This document shows positions 6,978 through 13,933 of a DNA stretch of 17,890 bases, piece after piece (the stretch's first letter is position 1; each line of letters opens with the position of its first letter). The notes under the pieces were generated by a model. The model was not told the DNA's origin and searched no databases. It worked only from the letters and a program-made list of their open reading frames with translations. The DNA is from Nitrospira sp. (GTDB lineage Bacteria > Nitrospirota > Nitrospiria > Nitrospirales > Nitrospiraceae). The position numbers were made by a program, and so were the translations under genes. The stretch covers positions 1 through 17,890 of the forward strand of contig JAICVE010000010.1 of the NCBI GenBank assembly GCA_025935475.1, in the 5' to 3' direction.

Positions 6978-7418
6978 ATGTTTGCCGGCGAATACCACTG
7001 TAAGCTTGACGAAAAGGGGCGATTCATTGTTCCCTCGCCCATCCGGGAACAGATCGAATCGCAAGGACAATCCGTGGTCTTTTTAAAGGGCCCGGAAGAA
7101 TCCATCCTCATCTATTCGATGAAAGAATGGGAACAGGTGCTCGAACGGACGAAGAGCACGCTCGATGAGGAGCAAAGCCGGCTCTTCATGCATTTCGTGG
7201 TGTCGGAGGCAGGGACTTCAGAAATCGACAAGGCTGGCCGGATCTTGATCCCGGGAAAGCTGCGAAAACTGGTGCCGCTGGACGAGGATCAGGAAATCAT
7301 TCTCGTCGGTCTTTACCATCGCATGGAGATCTGGAATCCCAGCGAATGGCGGCGCTATATTGCGCGCTCCGAAGACCGTTACGAACAGAATATGGCCAAA
7401 ATTCTCAATCTCCTCTAG
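6978..7418 (+). CDS. mraZ: MraZ transcriptional regulator
   Basis: This 146-residue protein has the two tandem AbrB-like half-barrels of MraZ. Each carries the DxxGR signature: LDEKGRFIVP (Asp11-Arg15) and IDKAGRILIP (Asp84-Arg88). The length and the MFxGEY start are standard. MraZ forms a ring-shaped oligomer that binds direct repeats and, in Escherichia coli, represses the division and cell wall (dcw) cluster that it heads. Here it is not followed by rsmH, ftsL or ftsI, but by a gap and a RusA-like nuclease gene, and it is preceded by a small HTH gene. I see no convincing TGGG-type triple repeat upstream. The ribosome site is weak, so expression may depend on coupling to the HTH gene. Confidence 0.93.
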   Translation: MFAGEYHCKLDEKGRFIVPSPIREQIESQGQSVVFLKGPEESILIYSMKEWEQVLERTKSTLDEEQSRLFMHFVVSEAGTSEIDKAGRILIPGKLRKLVPLDEDQEIILVGLYHRMEIWNPSEWRRYIARSEDRYEQNMAKILNLL

Positions 7419-7503
7419 GTCAGCGTTGAGCCACCCTCCCGAATGTGCGTTCTTGGCTTCTCGTGCTCGCGTGAATTGGTATTCCTGAACGCTCGCGAAC
7501 GCT

Positions 7504-8052
7504 ATGCCCACGTACCGCCGACCGATCTCGATCCCGATTTCCAAACTTCCGCTTCATCTCGTCGAGCTCCACCGCGATGCTCCTGCCGCCGGACGGGGAA
7601 GAGCTGCCAAGCGACCGTTCTCGCCGCCTCAATTGACAGACTGTCCAGTGCACCTTGATCCGGGACAGCAGTCAATCGCGTTCACATTGCCCGTTCCGCC
7701 CAGCATCAATCATCAATACGCGACCGTAAACGGGCGCCGCCTGCTCTCATCGACCGGCCGTTCCTACAAGGCCCAGGTGGGAGAACTCGTCTGGTTGACC
7801 CTGACAGGAGTCCCTCATCGCACTGCCCTTCTGTCCCACCTGCAGTCGAGGTGTCTCGCTCTCTCGATTCGCTTTTATTTTACGTCTGCCTTACGGCGTG
7901 ATGTGGATGGGGGGCTAAAGATTGCGCAGGATGCGCTGTGCGAAGGTCTTGGATTGAACGATAACCGGATTGTCGAAACGCACTTGTACAAGCACGTGGA
8001 CCGGGAAAACCCGCGGATTGAAGTCCTCCTCATGCCGGCGGTCCTTTCGTAG
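7504..8052 (+). CDS. RusA-like Holliday junction resolvase family protein
   Basis: The RusA fold occupies about residues 58-176 of this 182-residue frame. It begins FTLPVPPSINHQY and carries RRDVDGGLKIAQDAL and LNDNRIVE. Asp133, Asp135, Lys139 and Asp153 line up with the acidic metal-binding residues and the conserved lysine of E. coli RusA (Asp70, Asp72, Lys76, Asp91), so nuclease activity looks intact. RusA cleaves four-way DNA junctions and is usually prophage-encoded; no phage genes are visible here. The first 57 residues are Pro/Arg-rich with no recognisable fold, and the ATG at 7504 has no ribosome site. A later start (TTG 7633 or GTG 7648) would give a normal-sized RusA but is not better supported. 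The gene converges on the MacB-type permease gene. Confidence 0.78.
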   Translation: MPTYRRPISIPISKLPLHLVELHRDAPAAGRGRAAKRPFSPPQLTDCPVHLDPGQQSIAFTLPVPPSINHQYATVNGRRLLSSTGRSYKAQVGELVWLTLTGVPHRTALLSHLQSRCLALSIRFYFTSALRRDVDGGLKIAQDALCEGLGLNDNRIVETHLYKHVDRENPRIEVLLMPAVLS

Positions 8053-8083
8053 TCGCCGGAAACCCACCGAGAATCTGCCGCAG

Positions 8084-9319
8084 TCACTCGTATCGCAACG
8101 CTTCGATGGGATTGAGCCGCGAGGCTTTGTTGGCGGGATAGAGGCCAAAAAAGAGTCCCACCGCGAGGGAAAACACGAACGCCACGATAATCACGTCGAT
8201 CGAGATGACGGTGGGCCAGCCGGCCACCACGGTCGTCAGTTTCGCCCCAATCACGCCCAACACAATCCCTATCACCCCTCCTAACAGGCTCAAGGTCATG
8301 GCCTCGATGAGGAACTGCATCAGCACATGACCGCGCTTGGCGCCAACGGCCATGCGGACGCCGATCTCTCTCGTCCGTTCGGTGACGGACACCAGCAGGA
8401 TGTTCATGATGCCGATCCCCCCCACCAGCAGCGAAACAGACGCGATGGAGAAGAGCATCACGGTCAGCGTCTGGCTGGTGCCTTCTTGAACGCGACCGAT
8501 ATCCACCTGCGTTTTCACCGTAAAGTCGTCGTTTTGCTCGCCTTGCAGCCGATGGCGCGCTCTAAGCACTTCGCGAATGCGATCGACGGCCTCGGGGAGG
8601 TCCTCCGCCCTGTCGGTGGACGCGAACATCGCGCCGATCGAGCCCAGAAACGCCGTGCCGAACACCTTGCGCTCCGCCGTCGTGAAGGGAATGAAGATGA
8701 CGTCATCCTGATCTGAGCCCTGGGCCGACTGACCCTTCGGTGCGAGGACGCCGATCACACGAAACGGCACGTTCTTGATGCGAATGACGGCCCCCACCGG
8801 CTCTTCGCCGTCTTCGAACAAGTTGTCTACGATCGTCTGTCCGATGAGTGCAACGCGAGCGGCACTGTCGAGATCCGCCTGGGTGAACGGTCCCCCGCTC
8901 GAAAACGACCAGTCGCGGATCGTGAGATAACTGGGCGAGATTCCGTTGATCGGACCGTTCCAGTTCTTGTTCCCATTGACAATCTGCATGGCATCGCGTT
9001 TCGCCCATCCCGTCTCCGCGAGCAGGGGAATCTTTTTTCTCAGATCCAACGCATCGGCAACAGTTAATGTCACGGCGCCGCCTTGGCTGCTGCGCACGCC
9101 GCTGACGGTCGTGGCGCCTGGCCAGATGATGATGACGTTGGTGCCCATCGTCGCGATTTGCGCCTGCACCGCCCGCTTTGCGCCTTCCCCGATGCCGACC
9201 ATGGCGATCACCGCTCCAACGCCGATGACGATGCCGAGCATGGTCAGGCCCGCGCGCAGACGATTGCGCCCCAAGATGCGCAAGGCCGTCAGCACGGTCA
9301 TCCACACAAAGGCCGACAT
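8084..9319 (-). CDS. macB: MacB-type ABC transporter permease
   Basis: This 411-residue inner-membrane permease has one N-terminal membrane segment (about residues 22-42), a periplasmic MacB core domain (about 45-255), and a C-terminal FtsX domain with three segments from about 280. The latter includes ERTREIGVRMAVGAKRGHV and ends PIEALRYE. This is the four-helix mechanotransmission type, which uses ATP to drive a periplasmic MacA partner and an outer-membrane channel. The ATPase is a separate gene whose stop codon abuts this ATG with no base between, so the split form of MacB is encoded. No TolC-like channel gene is in the window. Substrates of the family include macrolides, toxins and peptides; nothing here identifies the cargo. 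Confidence 0.92.
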   Translation of the reverse strand: MSAFVWMTVLTALRILGRNRLRAGLTMLGIVIGVGAVIAMVGIGEGAKRAVQAQIATMGTNVIIIWPGATTVSGVRSSQGGAVTLTVADALDLRKKIPLLAETGWAKRDAMQIVNGNKNWNGPINGISPSYLTIRDWSFSSGGPFTQADLDSAARVALIGQTIVDNLFEDGEEPVGAVIRIKNVPFRVIGVLAPKGQSAQGSDQDDVIFIPFTTAERKVFGTAFLGSIGAMFASTDRAEDLPEAVDRIREVLRARHRLQGEQNDDFTVKTQVDIGRVQEGTSQTLTVMLFSIASVSLLVGGIGIMNILLVSVTERTREIGVRMAVGAKRGHVLMQFLIEAMTLSLLGGVIGIVLGVIGAKLTTVVAGWPTVISIDVIIVAFVFSLAVGLFFGLYPANKASRLNPIEALRYE

Positions 9320-10030
9320 TCAGACCTCCACGATTCCCGGCATCCGCCTGGTCGCCCGGTCGCTCAATAGCTGACCATCTTTCAACAGAATTTCACGTTG
9401 AGCATAGGCGGCAATATCGGCTTCATGAGTCACCAGGATGATCGTAATGCCCTCTCGGTTGAGTCCTTCCAACATGGTCATGATTTCACGGCTTGACTCG
9501 GTATCGAGATTCCCCGTCGGCTCGTCTGCCAGCAAAAGCGAGGGCGCAGTGATCAAGGCGCGGGCGATCGCCACGCGCTGCTGCTGGCCGCCTGAGAGCT
9601 GGGTGGGAAAATGTTGCTCTCGACCTTCTAAGCCCACGCGCTTCAGTGCGGCAGCGGCCTTCCCCCTCTGCTCGCTCAACGACATTCCCCGGTAGAACAA
9701 CGGGAGTTGTGCGTTCTCCAGTGCGCTCGTTCGCGGAATCAGGTTGAAGCTTTGAAAAACGAATCCGATTTGCCGGTTCCGAACCTCAGCCAGTCGATCA
9801 AACTCCAGACCGCCGACGTCGATGCCGTCAAGCCGATACTGTCCTCGTGTCGGCTGATCCAGACATCCCAGAATATTCAATAGCGTGGATTTCCCTGACC
9901 CGGAGGCCCCCATCACTGCGACGAATTCACCTTGTTCGATCGTGAGGCTGAGGCCCCTCAGCGCGTCCACGTCCACCTCGCCCACGCGATATTGCTTCCA
10001 GAGGCCGTTGCATTCGATGAGACTGCTCAT
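9320..10030 (-). CDS. MacB-type ABC transporter ATP-binding protein
   Basis: This 236-residue ATPase has Walker A GASGSGKST (41-49), Q-loop Gln93 in VFQSFNLIPR, signature LSGGQQQRVAIARAL (145-159), Walker B LLLADEPTGNLD and H-loop His202. All catalytic positions are present. The sequence matches the nucleotide-binding half of MacB, encoded apart from the permease. It lies between the membrane fusion gene (62-base gap upstream) and the permease gene (directly adjacent), which fixes its role in this tripartite exporter. Its cytoplasmic dimer would drive conformational change in the permease. The ribosome site before ATG 10030 is weak. Confidence 0.93.
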   Translation of the reverse strand: MSSLIECNGLWKQYRVGEVDVDALRGLSLTIEQGEFVAVMGASGSGKSTLLNILGCLDQPTRGQYRLDGIDVGGLEFDRLAEVRNRQIGFVFQSFNLIPRTSALENAQLPLFYRGMSLSEQRGKAAAALKRVGLEGREQHFPTQLSGGQQQRVAIARALITAPSLLLADEPTGNLDTESSREIMTMLEGLNREGITIILVTHEADIAAYAQREILLKDGQLLSDRATRRMPGIVEV

Positions 10031-10092
10031 AGCAGTTCGATAAGCGGAGAAAGGCGTGCTCAGGTAGGCGCGATTCCCGTGAAGGAGGCCCG

Positions 10093-11358
10093 TTATAAGC
10101 CTCTGTCTCGAGACCGGCGCTGCCCGCCGGGAGCGCCAAATCCCGGTGGGAGGTCGCCGACCTTTCTCACTCCACGTAGCTGCTCGATTCCCACGATGAC
10201 CTCGTCTCCGGCAGCGACGCCATCCGAGACAATCTCGGTGTAGGTCCCGTCGGAAATGCCGGTCTGCACTGTCACCGCCAACGGTTCTCCGTTGTCCGCT
10301 TGTTTCCAGATCGGACGGGCCGGCGGACCGCCGGCCGGGACCGAGCGACTCCCGGCTTCCTCCTTCGCAGGCGTGGCCTCCATTGGACGGGACGCAAGTT
10401 CCGATTTCGGCGGCATGAACCGGAGGGCGGCATTGGGGACTTTCAGCACGTTGTCCCGCCGCGCAACCACCATGGAAACGTTGGCCGTCATGCCGGGCTT
10501 CAAGCGTAGATCCTTATTGTCTACTCCGATCACGACGTTGTAGGTCACCACATTTTGCACTGCAATCGGAGCCAGTCGCACCTGGCGGATAGTCCCGGCA
10601 AAGGGGACGCCCGGATAGGCGTCGACGGTAAACGAGGCGTCTTTGCCCTCTGTAATCCCCCCGATGTCAGATTCGCTCACATAGGTGTCGACCTGCATCT
10701 TCGTGAGGTCGAGCGCGATGAGGAAGAGGTTGGGCGTCGCAAAACTGGCCGCCACTGTTTGTCCTACCTCCACGTTCCTCGCCACGACAATGCCGTTGAC
10801 GGGCGAGCGAATCGTCGTGTACCTGAGATCGAGATCGGCGGCGTTCAAGGCCGCTTCGGCCTGCTTGACCTGGGCCATCGATACGCTGACCTGGGCATCG
10901 GCACCCTGAGCATTGGTCACCGCCATATCGACGTCATTCTGAGAGACGAATTGCTGCGCAGCGAGCGATTTTGCACGATCAAGCTCGCGCTGGCGTTGCG
11001 CCTGCTCGTTCTTGGCCCTGGCCACATTCGCCTTCGCCATTTCAAGATTGCTGGCCGCCTGGTCCCGTCGCGCACGGAATGGCTCGGGATCAATGACCGC
11101 GACAATGTCCCCTGCCTTCACGATGGAGTTGAAATCGGCGTGCAGACTCTTGATCATGCCGGACACCTGAGTCCCCACCTGCACGGAGACCACAGGATTG
11201 ATCGACCCGGTGGCGGTCACAATTGAGATAACCGAGCCGCGCTCGACGACCGCGGTTCGGTAGCGGACAGGCGCCTTTCGCTCTCCGTTAAAAAACACAT
11301 ACCCGCCGATGGCGAGCCCGATGAGCAAGACAGCGGTGATGAGGAGAACACGTCGCAT
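10093..11358 (-). CDS. macA: MacA-type periplasmic membrane fusion (adaptor) protein
   Basis: This 421-residue adaptor of the HlyD/MacA family starts with a membrane anchor (about residues 5-24, VLLITAVLLIGLAIGGYVFF). A lipoyl/barrel-sandwich half follows (VQVGTQVSGMIKSL, ending VAVIDP), then a long alpha-helical hairpin rich in Ala, Gln and Arg (about 95-175), the second lipoyl half (IRSPVNGIVVARNVEVGQTV) and beta-barrel and membrane-proximal domains. It would bridge the permease to an outer-membrane channel. A Pro/Ala-rich insert near 325-355 (VPAGGPPARP) and a basic Gly-rich C-terminus are lineage-specific. I prefer ATG 11358; a GTG at 11370 adds four residues. It heads the exporter operon. 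Confidence 0.9.
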   Translation of the reverse strand: MRRVLLITAVLLIGLAIGGYVFFNGERKAPVRYRTAVVERGSVISIVTATGSINPVVSVQVGTQVSGMIKSLHADFNSIVKAGDIVAVIDPEPFRARRDQAASNLEMAKANVARAKNEQAQRQRELDRAKSLAAQQFVSQNDVDMAVTNAQGADAQVSVSMAQVKQAEAALNAADLDLRYTTIRSPVNGIVVARNVEVGQTVAASFATPNLFLIALDLTKMQVDTYVSESDIGGITEGKDASFTVDAYPGVPFAGTIRQVRLAPIAVQNVVTYNVVIGVDNKDLRLKPGMTANVSMVVARRDNVLKVPNAALRFMPPKSELASRPMEATPAKEEAGSRSVPAGGPPARPIWKQADNGEPLAVTVQTGISDGTYTEIVSDGVAAGDEVIVGIEQLRGVRKVGDLPPGFGAPGGQRRSRDRGL

Positions 11359-11391
11359 AGGCGTAGTCACCAGTCGCTTCGGAGCGGGTCT

Positions 11392-11400
11392 ATTCTAGCA
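11392..11400 (-). promoter_or_regulatory. Candidate extended -10 promoter of macA
   Basis: On the minus strand TGCTAGAAT gives an extended -10 (TGn plus TAGAAT, 5/6). It lies about 35 bases before ATG 11358. No good -35 is visible, as is common for extended -10 promoters. Confidence 0.35.
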
Positions 11401-11447
11401 AGAAGGACGGGATGAATCATCCGGGCGCCACGGGCTGTTGAAATGGA

Positions 11448-11479
11448 ACAGGCCGTCCACCTTTCGGCGGACGGCCTGT
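11448..11479 (-). terminator. Strong hairpin terminator after the lipoprotein gene
   Basis: ACAGGCCGTCC (11448-11458) pairs perfectly with GGACGGCCTGT (11469-11479), an 11-bp GC-rich stem with two further inner pairs across a mismatch. It stands 55 bases past the lipoprotein stop and before macA, and so separates the two transcripts. The following minus-strand bases (TCCATTTC) are only moderately T-rich. Confidence 0.6.
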
Positions 11480-11534
11480 CAGAATTTCCATCGTCGAGCG
11501 GCGAGCGTCCAGCAAGACCTCAAGAGTGTTCCGG

Positions 11535-12233
11535 CTAGGGACTGACGCTGATGCGATCCTTGATCATGTCGAACGTCTCCTTGGGCACGACGTTCTTGGC
11601 CACGAGTTCGCCTTTCACCTTGTAGGGGCGGTTACTGACGATCCGGTCGGCCACGTCCTTCGGCAGCCCCAAAAGCAGTACCATTTCGCTCGACGAAGCC
11701 CGGTTCACATTCATGATTCCGCCGGCCGCTGCGGTCCCGGACAGCGACGGTGGCATTCCAGAACCGGCCGGTGGAGGGGGAGGCATGCTTGGCGCCAGAC
11801 TCCCGCCGGCAGAACGGGACTGGTCTTTTAATTCCTTTTGATAGCGGGCAACTAGAGATTTCAAGGTTTCGTTGTGGCGCTTCGTGTCTTCATATTCCAG
11901 CCGCAATGACCGATTCTGGGCCGCGAGTTGCTTCACCCGCTCTTCAAGCTCCTTGGTCCGGCTTTCGGTGCTTCCACGTTCCTTGTCGCGACCATACTGG
12001 ATGCGGTCCAATTCATCACGAGCCGCCTGCGCTTCGTTGCCGAATTTCACATTGAGATCTTTGAGCGTCTTGACCTGCTGTTCCAATGCGCTCTTCTGGG
12101 CCCGCGTGGTGGCCAATTCCGTCTTGGCGGACTCCGTCTCGGCCAGGGCCTCCTGGTACTTCCGGTCAGAGACGCAACCGGCCATGGTCAGAGTCCCTGC
12201 TATGATGACTGCCGCCATCCACACAGGATTCAT
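11535..12233 (-). CDS. Coiled-coil lipoprotein with C-terminal helix-hairpin-helix domain
   Basis: This 232-residue protein has a lipoprotein signal ending in the lipobox TMAGC (Cys20 becomes the lipidated N-terminus). Ser22 at +2 rather than Asp predicts outer-membrane sorting by Lol rules. Residues 25-140 are a long charged coiled coil, followed by a Pro/Gly/Ser linker (about 141-172, with five prolines in a row). Residues 173-232 look like a ComEA-type helix-hairpin-helix: MNVNRASSSEMVLLLGL, VADRIVSNRPY and ETFDMIKDRI. In ComEA that domain binds DNA in the periplasm, but HhH folds also mediate protein contacts, so the function here is open. The start is set by an AGGGGAGGT ribosome site; the longer open frame upstream is not coding. 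Confidence 0.85.
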   Translation of the reverse strand: MNPVWMAAVIIAGTLTMAGCVSDRKYQEALAETESAKTELATTRAQKSALEQQVKTLKDLNVKFGNEAQAARDELDRIQYGRDKERGSTESRTKELEERVKQLAAQNRSLRLEYEDTKRHNETLKSLVARYQKELKDQSRSAGGSLAPSMPPPPPAGSGMPPSLSGTAAAGGIMNVNRASSSEMVLLLGLPKDVADRIVSNRPYKVKGELVAKNVVPKETFDMIKDRISVSP

Positions 12234-12237
12234 GCGA

Positions 12238-12246
12238 ACCTCCCCT
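12238..12246 (-). promoter_or_regulatory. Strong ribosome binding site of the lipoprotein gene
   Basis: AGGGGAGGT on the minus strand, with the GGAGG core five bases before ATG 12233. It decides this start over in-frame candidates up to 12767 and predicts high translation. Confidence 0.85.
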
Positions 12247-12327
12247 TTCCTCTTCACGATCGGCATGGAATGCAGTGAAGCCATCGGCTCATCGACACGA
12301 CCGCCGGAGGCTCCCGATGTCGTCTTC

Positions 12328-12356
12328 TGTGTATGCCAAGCCCCATCCTTTGTCAA
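12328..12356 (-). promoter_or_regulatory. Candidate promoter of the lipoprotein gene
   Basis: Minus-strand TTGACA (12351-12356), a 17-bp spacer and a weak -10 TACACA (12328-12333), giving a leader of roughly 90 bases. A second TTGACA lies 18 bp upstream. Confidence 0.4.
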
Positions 12357-12377
12357 TACAACATCTGTTGTCAATAC
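12351..12377. promoter_or_regulatory. Direct repeat around a perfect dyad, likely operator
   Basis: TGTCAATAC occurs at 12351-12359 and again at 12369-12377 (period 18). Between and overlapping them, ACAACA-TC-TGTTGT (12358-12371) is a perfect inverted repeat. On the minus strand each repeat contains TTGACA. The region lies between the divergent lipoprotein and uppP genes, beside the candidate lipoprotein promoter. Confidence 0.45.
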
Positions 12378-12416
12378 CATTTGGGACGGCCGCCGCTTCA
12401 CGCTTTCGTCGCTCGC

Positions 12417-12445
12417 TTGACGGATCCGCGGCACTTTGTGATTAT
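12417..12445 (+). promoter_or_regulatory. Candidate promoter of uppP
   Basis: TTGACG (12417-12422), a 17-bp spacer and GATTAT (12440-12445) match consensus at 5/6 and 4/6. The ATG at 12498 is about 50 bases downstream. Confidence 0.45.
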
Positions 12446-12497
12446 GCCAGAGAGCCTGCGTGCACCACCTGCGCCTTTCACTTACCATGGACGTCCT

Positions 12498-13376
12498 ATG
12501 AACGAATGGGGCCCGACCCTTGCGGTGATTCTCGGCATCGTCGAAGGACTGACAGAATTTCTGCCGGTATCTTCCACCGGCCACCTGATCTTGGCCGGCC
12601 ACGCGTTGGGATTCACAGGAGAGGTCGCCTCCAACGCCGAAATCTCCATCCAACTGGGTGCCATCCTCGCCGTCGTGGCCTATGAACGGGAGAAACTCAA
12701 AACGTTGCTCTCCCGGGCGGTCGGTGAACAGGCGGATTTGAGAAAATTTCTGCACAGTCGGGCCCACACATCGTGGTCCGCTCTGCTGCGCCGTTCCATG
12801 GCTTTACACCCCCACCTGTGGTTTTTGATTGGATTAGGAGCCGCATTCCTCCCTGCCGGCTTGATTGGTTTCGCGACGCACGGCTGGATCAAAGCCCATC
12901 TGTTCAGCCCCCAGACGGTGGCTATCACCTCCGTGATCGGCGGCATTATCATTCTGATCGTCGAAGCACGACGTACGCCGGTAACCGTTCTACAGCTCGA
13001 GCAGGTGGGATTTCGGGATGCCATCTTCATCGGCCTGGCACAGTGCGCCTCACTCATCCCGGGCATGTCGCGTTCGGGGTCGACGATCATCGGCGGGTTA
13101 CTGGTCGGTCTTGACCGGAAAGTTGCGACGGAATATTCGTTTTTTCTCGCCCTCCCCACGCTTATCATCGCCACGTGTTACCAAATGTGGAAGTCCCGAG
13201 ACGTCTTTCGCTCCGAGGATTTTCTGGCGCTCGGCATCGGGCTCCTCGTGTCCTTTCTCGTCGCCTGGATCGTCATCGCCGCCTTTCTAACGTTCGTGAA
13301 GCGGCACAGTTTGCGCCCTTTTGCATACTATCGAATTGTCATGGGACTGGTCGTGCTGTACGTGTTCGGTTTCTAG
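12498..13376 (+). CDS. uppP: Undecaprenyl-diphosphatase UppP (BacA)
   Basis: This 292-residue inner-membrane enzyme removes a phosphate from undecaprenyl pyrophosphate, regenerating the lipid carrier for peptidoglycan and other envelope polymers. Both signature motifs are intact: EGLTEFLPVSSTGH (16-29) and PGMSRSGST (188-196), which supply the Glu, Ser, His and Arg of the active site. At least seven hydrophobic segments are visible. The loop at about 65-103 is somewhat longer and more charged than in the E. coli enzyme (273 residues). I start at ATG 12498 because MNEWGPTLAVILGIVEG matches the usual N-terminus; the open frame extends upstream to 12333 without family character. The gene is divergent from the lipoprotein gene and convergent with lspA, 29 bases apart. 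Confidence 0.95.
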   Translation: MNEWGPTLAVILGIVEGLTEFLPVSSTGHLILAGHALGFTGEVASNAEISIQLGAILAVVAYEREKLKTLLSRAVGEQADLRKFLHSRAHTSWSALLRRSMALHPHLWFLIGLGAAFLPAGLIGFATHGWIKAHLFSPQTVAITSVIGGIIILIVEARRTPVTVLQLEQVGFRDAIFIGLAQCASLIPGMSRSGSTIIGGLLVGLDRKVATEYSFFLALPTLIIATCYQMWKSRDVFRSEDFLALGIGLLVSFLVAWIVIAAFLTFVKRHSLRPFAYYRIVMGLVVLYVFGF

Positions 13377-13394
13377 GTGAGGCGTTCGCTCACC
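13376..13394. terminator. Small hairpin between convergent uppP and lspA
   Basis: GGTGAG (13376-13381) and CTCACC (13389-13394) form a 6-bp stem with a 7-base loop immediately after the uppP stop. No T-run follows on either strand, so it is at best a weak two-way terminator. Confidence 0.3.
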
Positions 13395-13405
13395 GAGGAT
13401 CCCGT

Positions 13406-13933
13406 TCAATAGCCTGTCGGCGGAGGCGTGTCAGGCGCGGGGAGCGGCGCGTCTTTCCGTTCGAACGCGAAGTGAATGATCAAGCAGACGACCCCGACGC
13501 TGATCGCCGAGTCGGCCACGTTGAACGCCGGCCAGTGGTAGGATTCTACATAGACATCCAGAAAGTCGATCACTTCGCCGAACCGCAGTCGGTCGATCAG
13601 ATTTCCGATGGCTCCTCCGAGGATTCCGGCGATGCTGACTTGCCCAATCCAATCCCTTTCGGGCAATCGCACCAAAATCGTTCCCAGCAGCGCCAAGGCA
13701 AACAGGGACGTCACGCCGAAAAACACCGTGCGAAACGCATTGCTGCTGCCGGCCAACAGCCCGAATGCCGCGCCAGGATTGCGGATGTAGGTGAAGCTAA
13801 ACAGATTCGGGATGAGGGGAATCGACTCATGGAGTCGCATCGACTGCGTGATCCAGTATTTCGTGGCTTGATCGAGGAGGATCACCGTGACAGCGATCAG
13901 CGCCAGAAGCAGATAACGGGAGCCTCTCTTCAC
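13406..13933 (-). CDS. lspA: Lipoprotein signal peptidase (signal peptidase II)
   Basis: This 175-residue inner-membrane aspartyl protease cleaves the signal peptide of lipidated prolipoproteins, after Lgt has acted and before the lipobox Cys. The catalytic pair is visible as GNLIDR (Asp114) and FNVADSAI (Asp141), 27 residues apart as in the Bacillus enzyme. DQATKYW near residue 21 and RNPGAAFGLL near 51 are further family motifs. Four membrane segments are apparent. The C-terminus has a short charged, Pro-rich tail. The GTG start overlaps the ileS TGA as GTGA and has GGAGG seven bases upstream, so translation is coupled to ileS. The ileS-lspA order is common in bacteria. Confidence 0.95.
   Translation of the reverse strand: MKRGSRYLLLALIAVTVILLDQATKYWITQSMRLHESIPLIPNLFSFTYIRNPGAAFGLLAGSSNAFRTVFFGVTSLFALALLGTILVRLPERDWIGQVSIAGILGGAIGNLIDRLRFGEVIDFLDVYVESYHWPAFNVADSAISVGVVCLIIHFAFERKDAPLPAPDTPPPTGY

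Noticed and set aside
7483..7503. Short direct repeat GAACGCT...GAACGCT before the rusA-like gene
   Set aside because: Two 7-bp copies in GC-rich DNA, with no promoter or dyad attached, are within what chance would give.
6764..8052. Prophage or integrative element suggested by excisionase-like HTH plus RusA
   Set aside because: There is no integrase, attachment repeat, tRNA junction or structural phage gene nearby, and base composition looks like that of the neighbours.
12234..12767. Upstream extension of the lipoprotein reading frame to 410 residues
   Set aside because: It would bury the signal peptide and lipobox, ignore the strong ribosome site at 12238-12246, and run into uppP and the divergent promoters.
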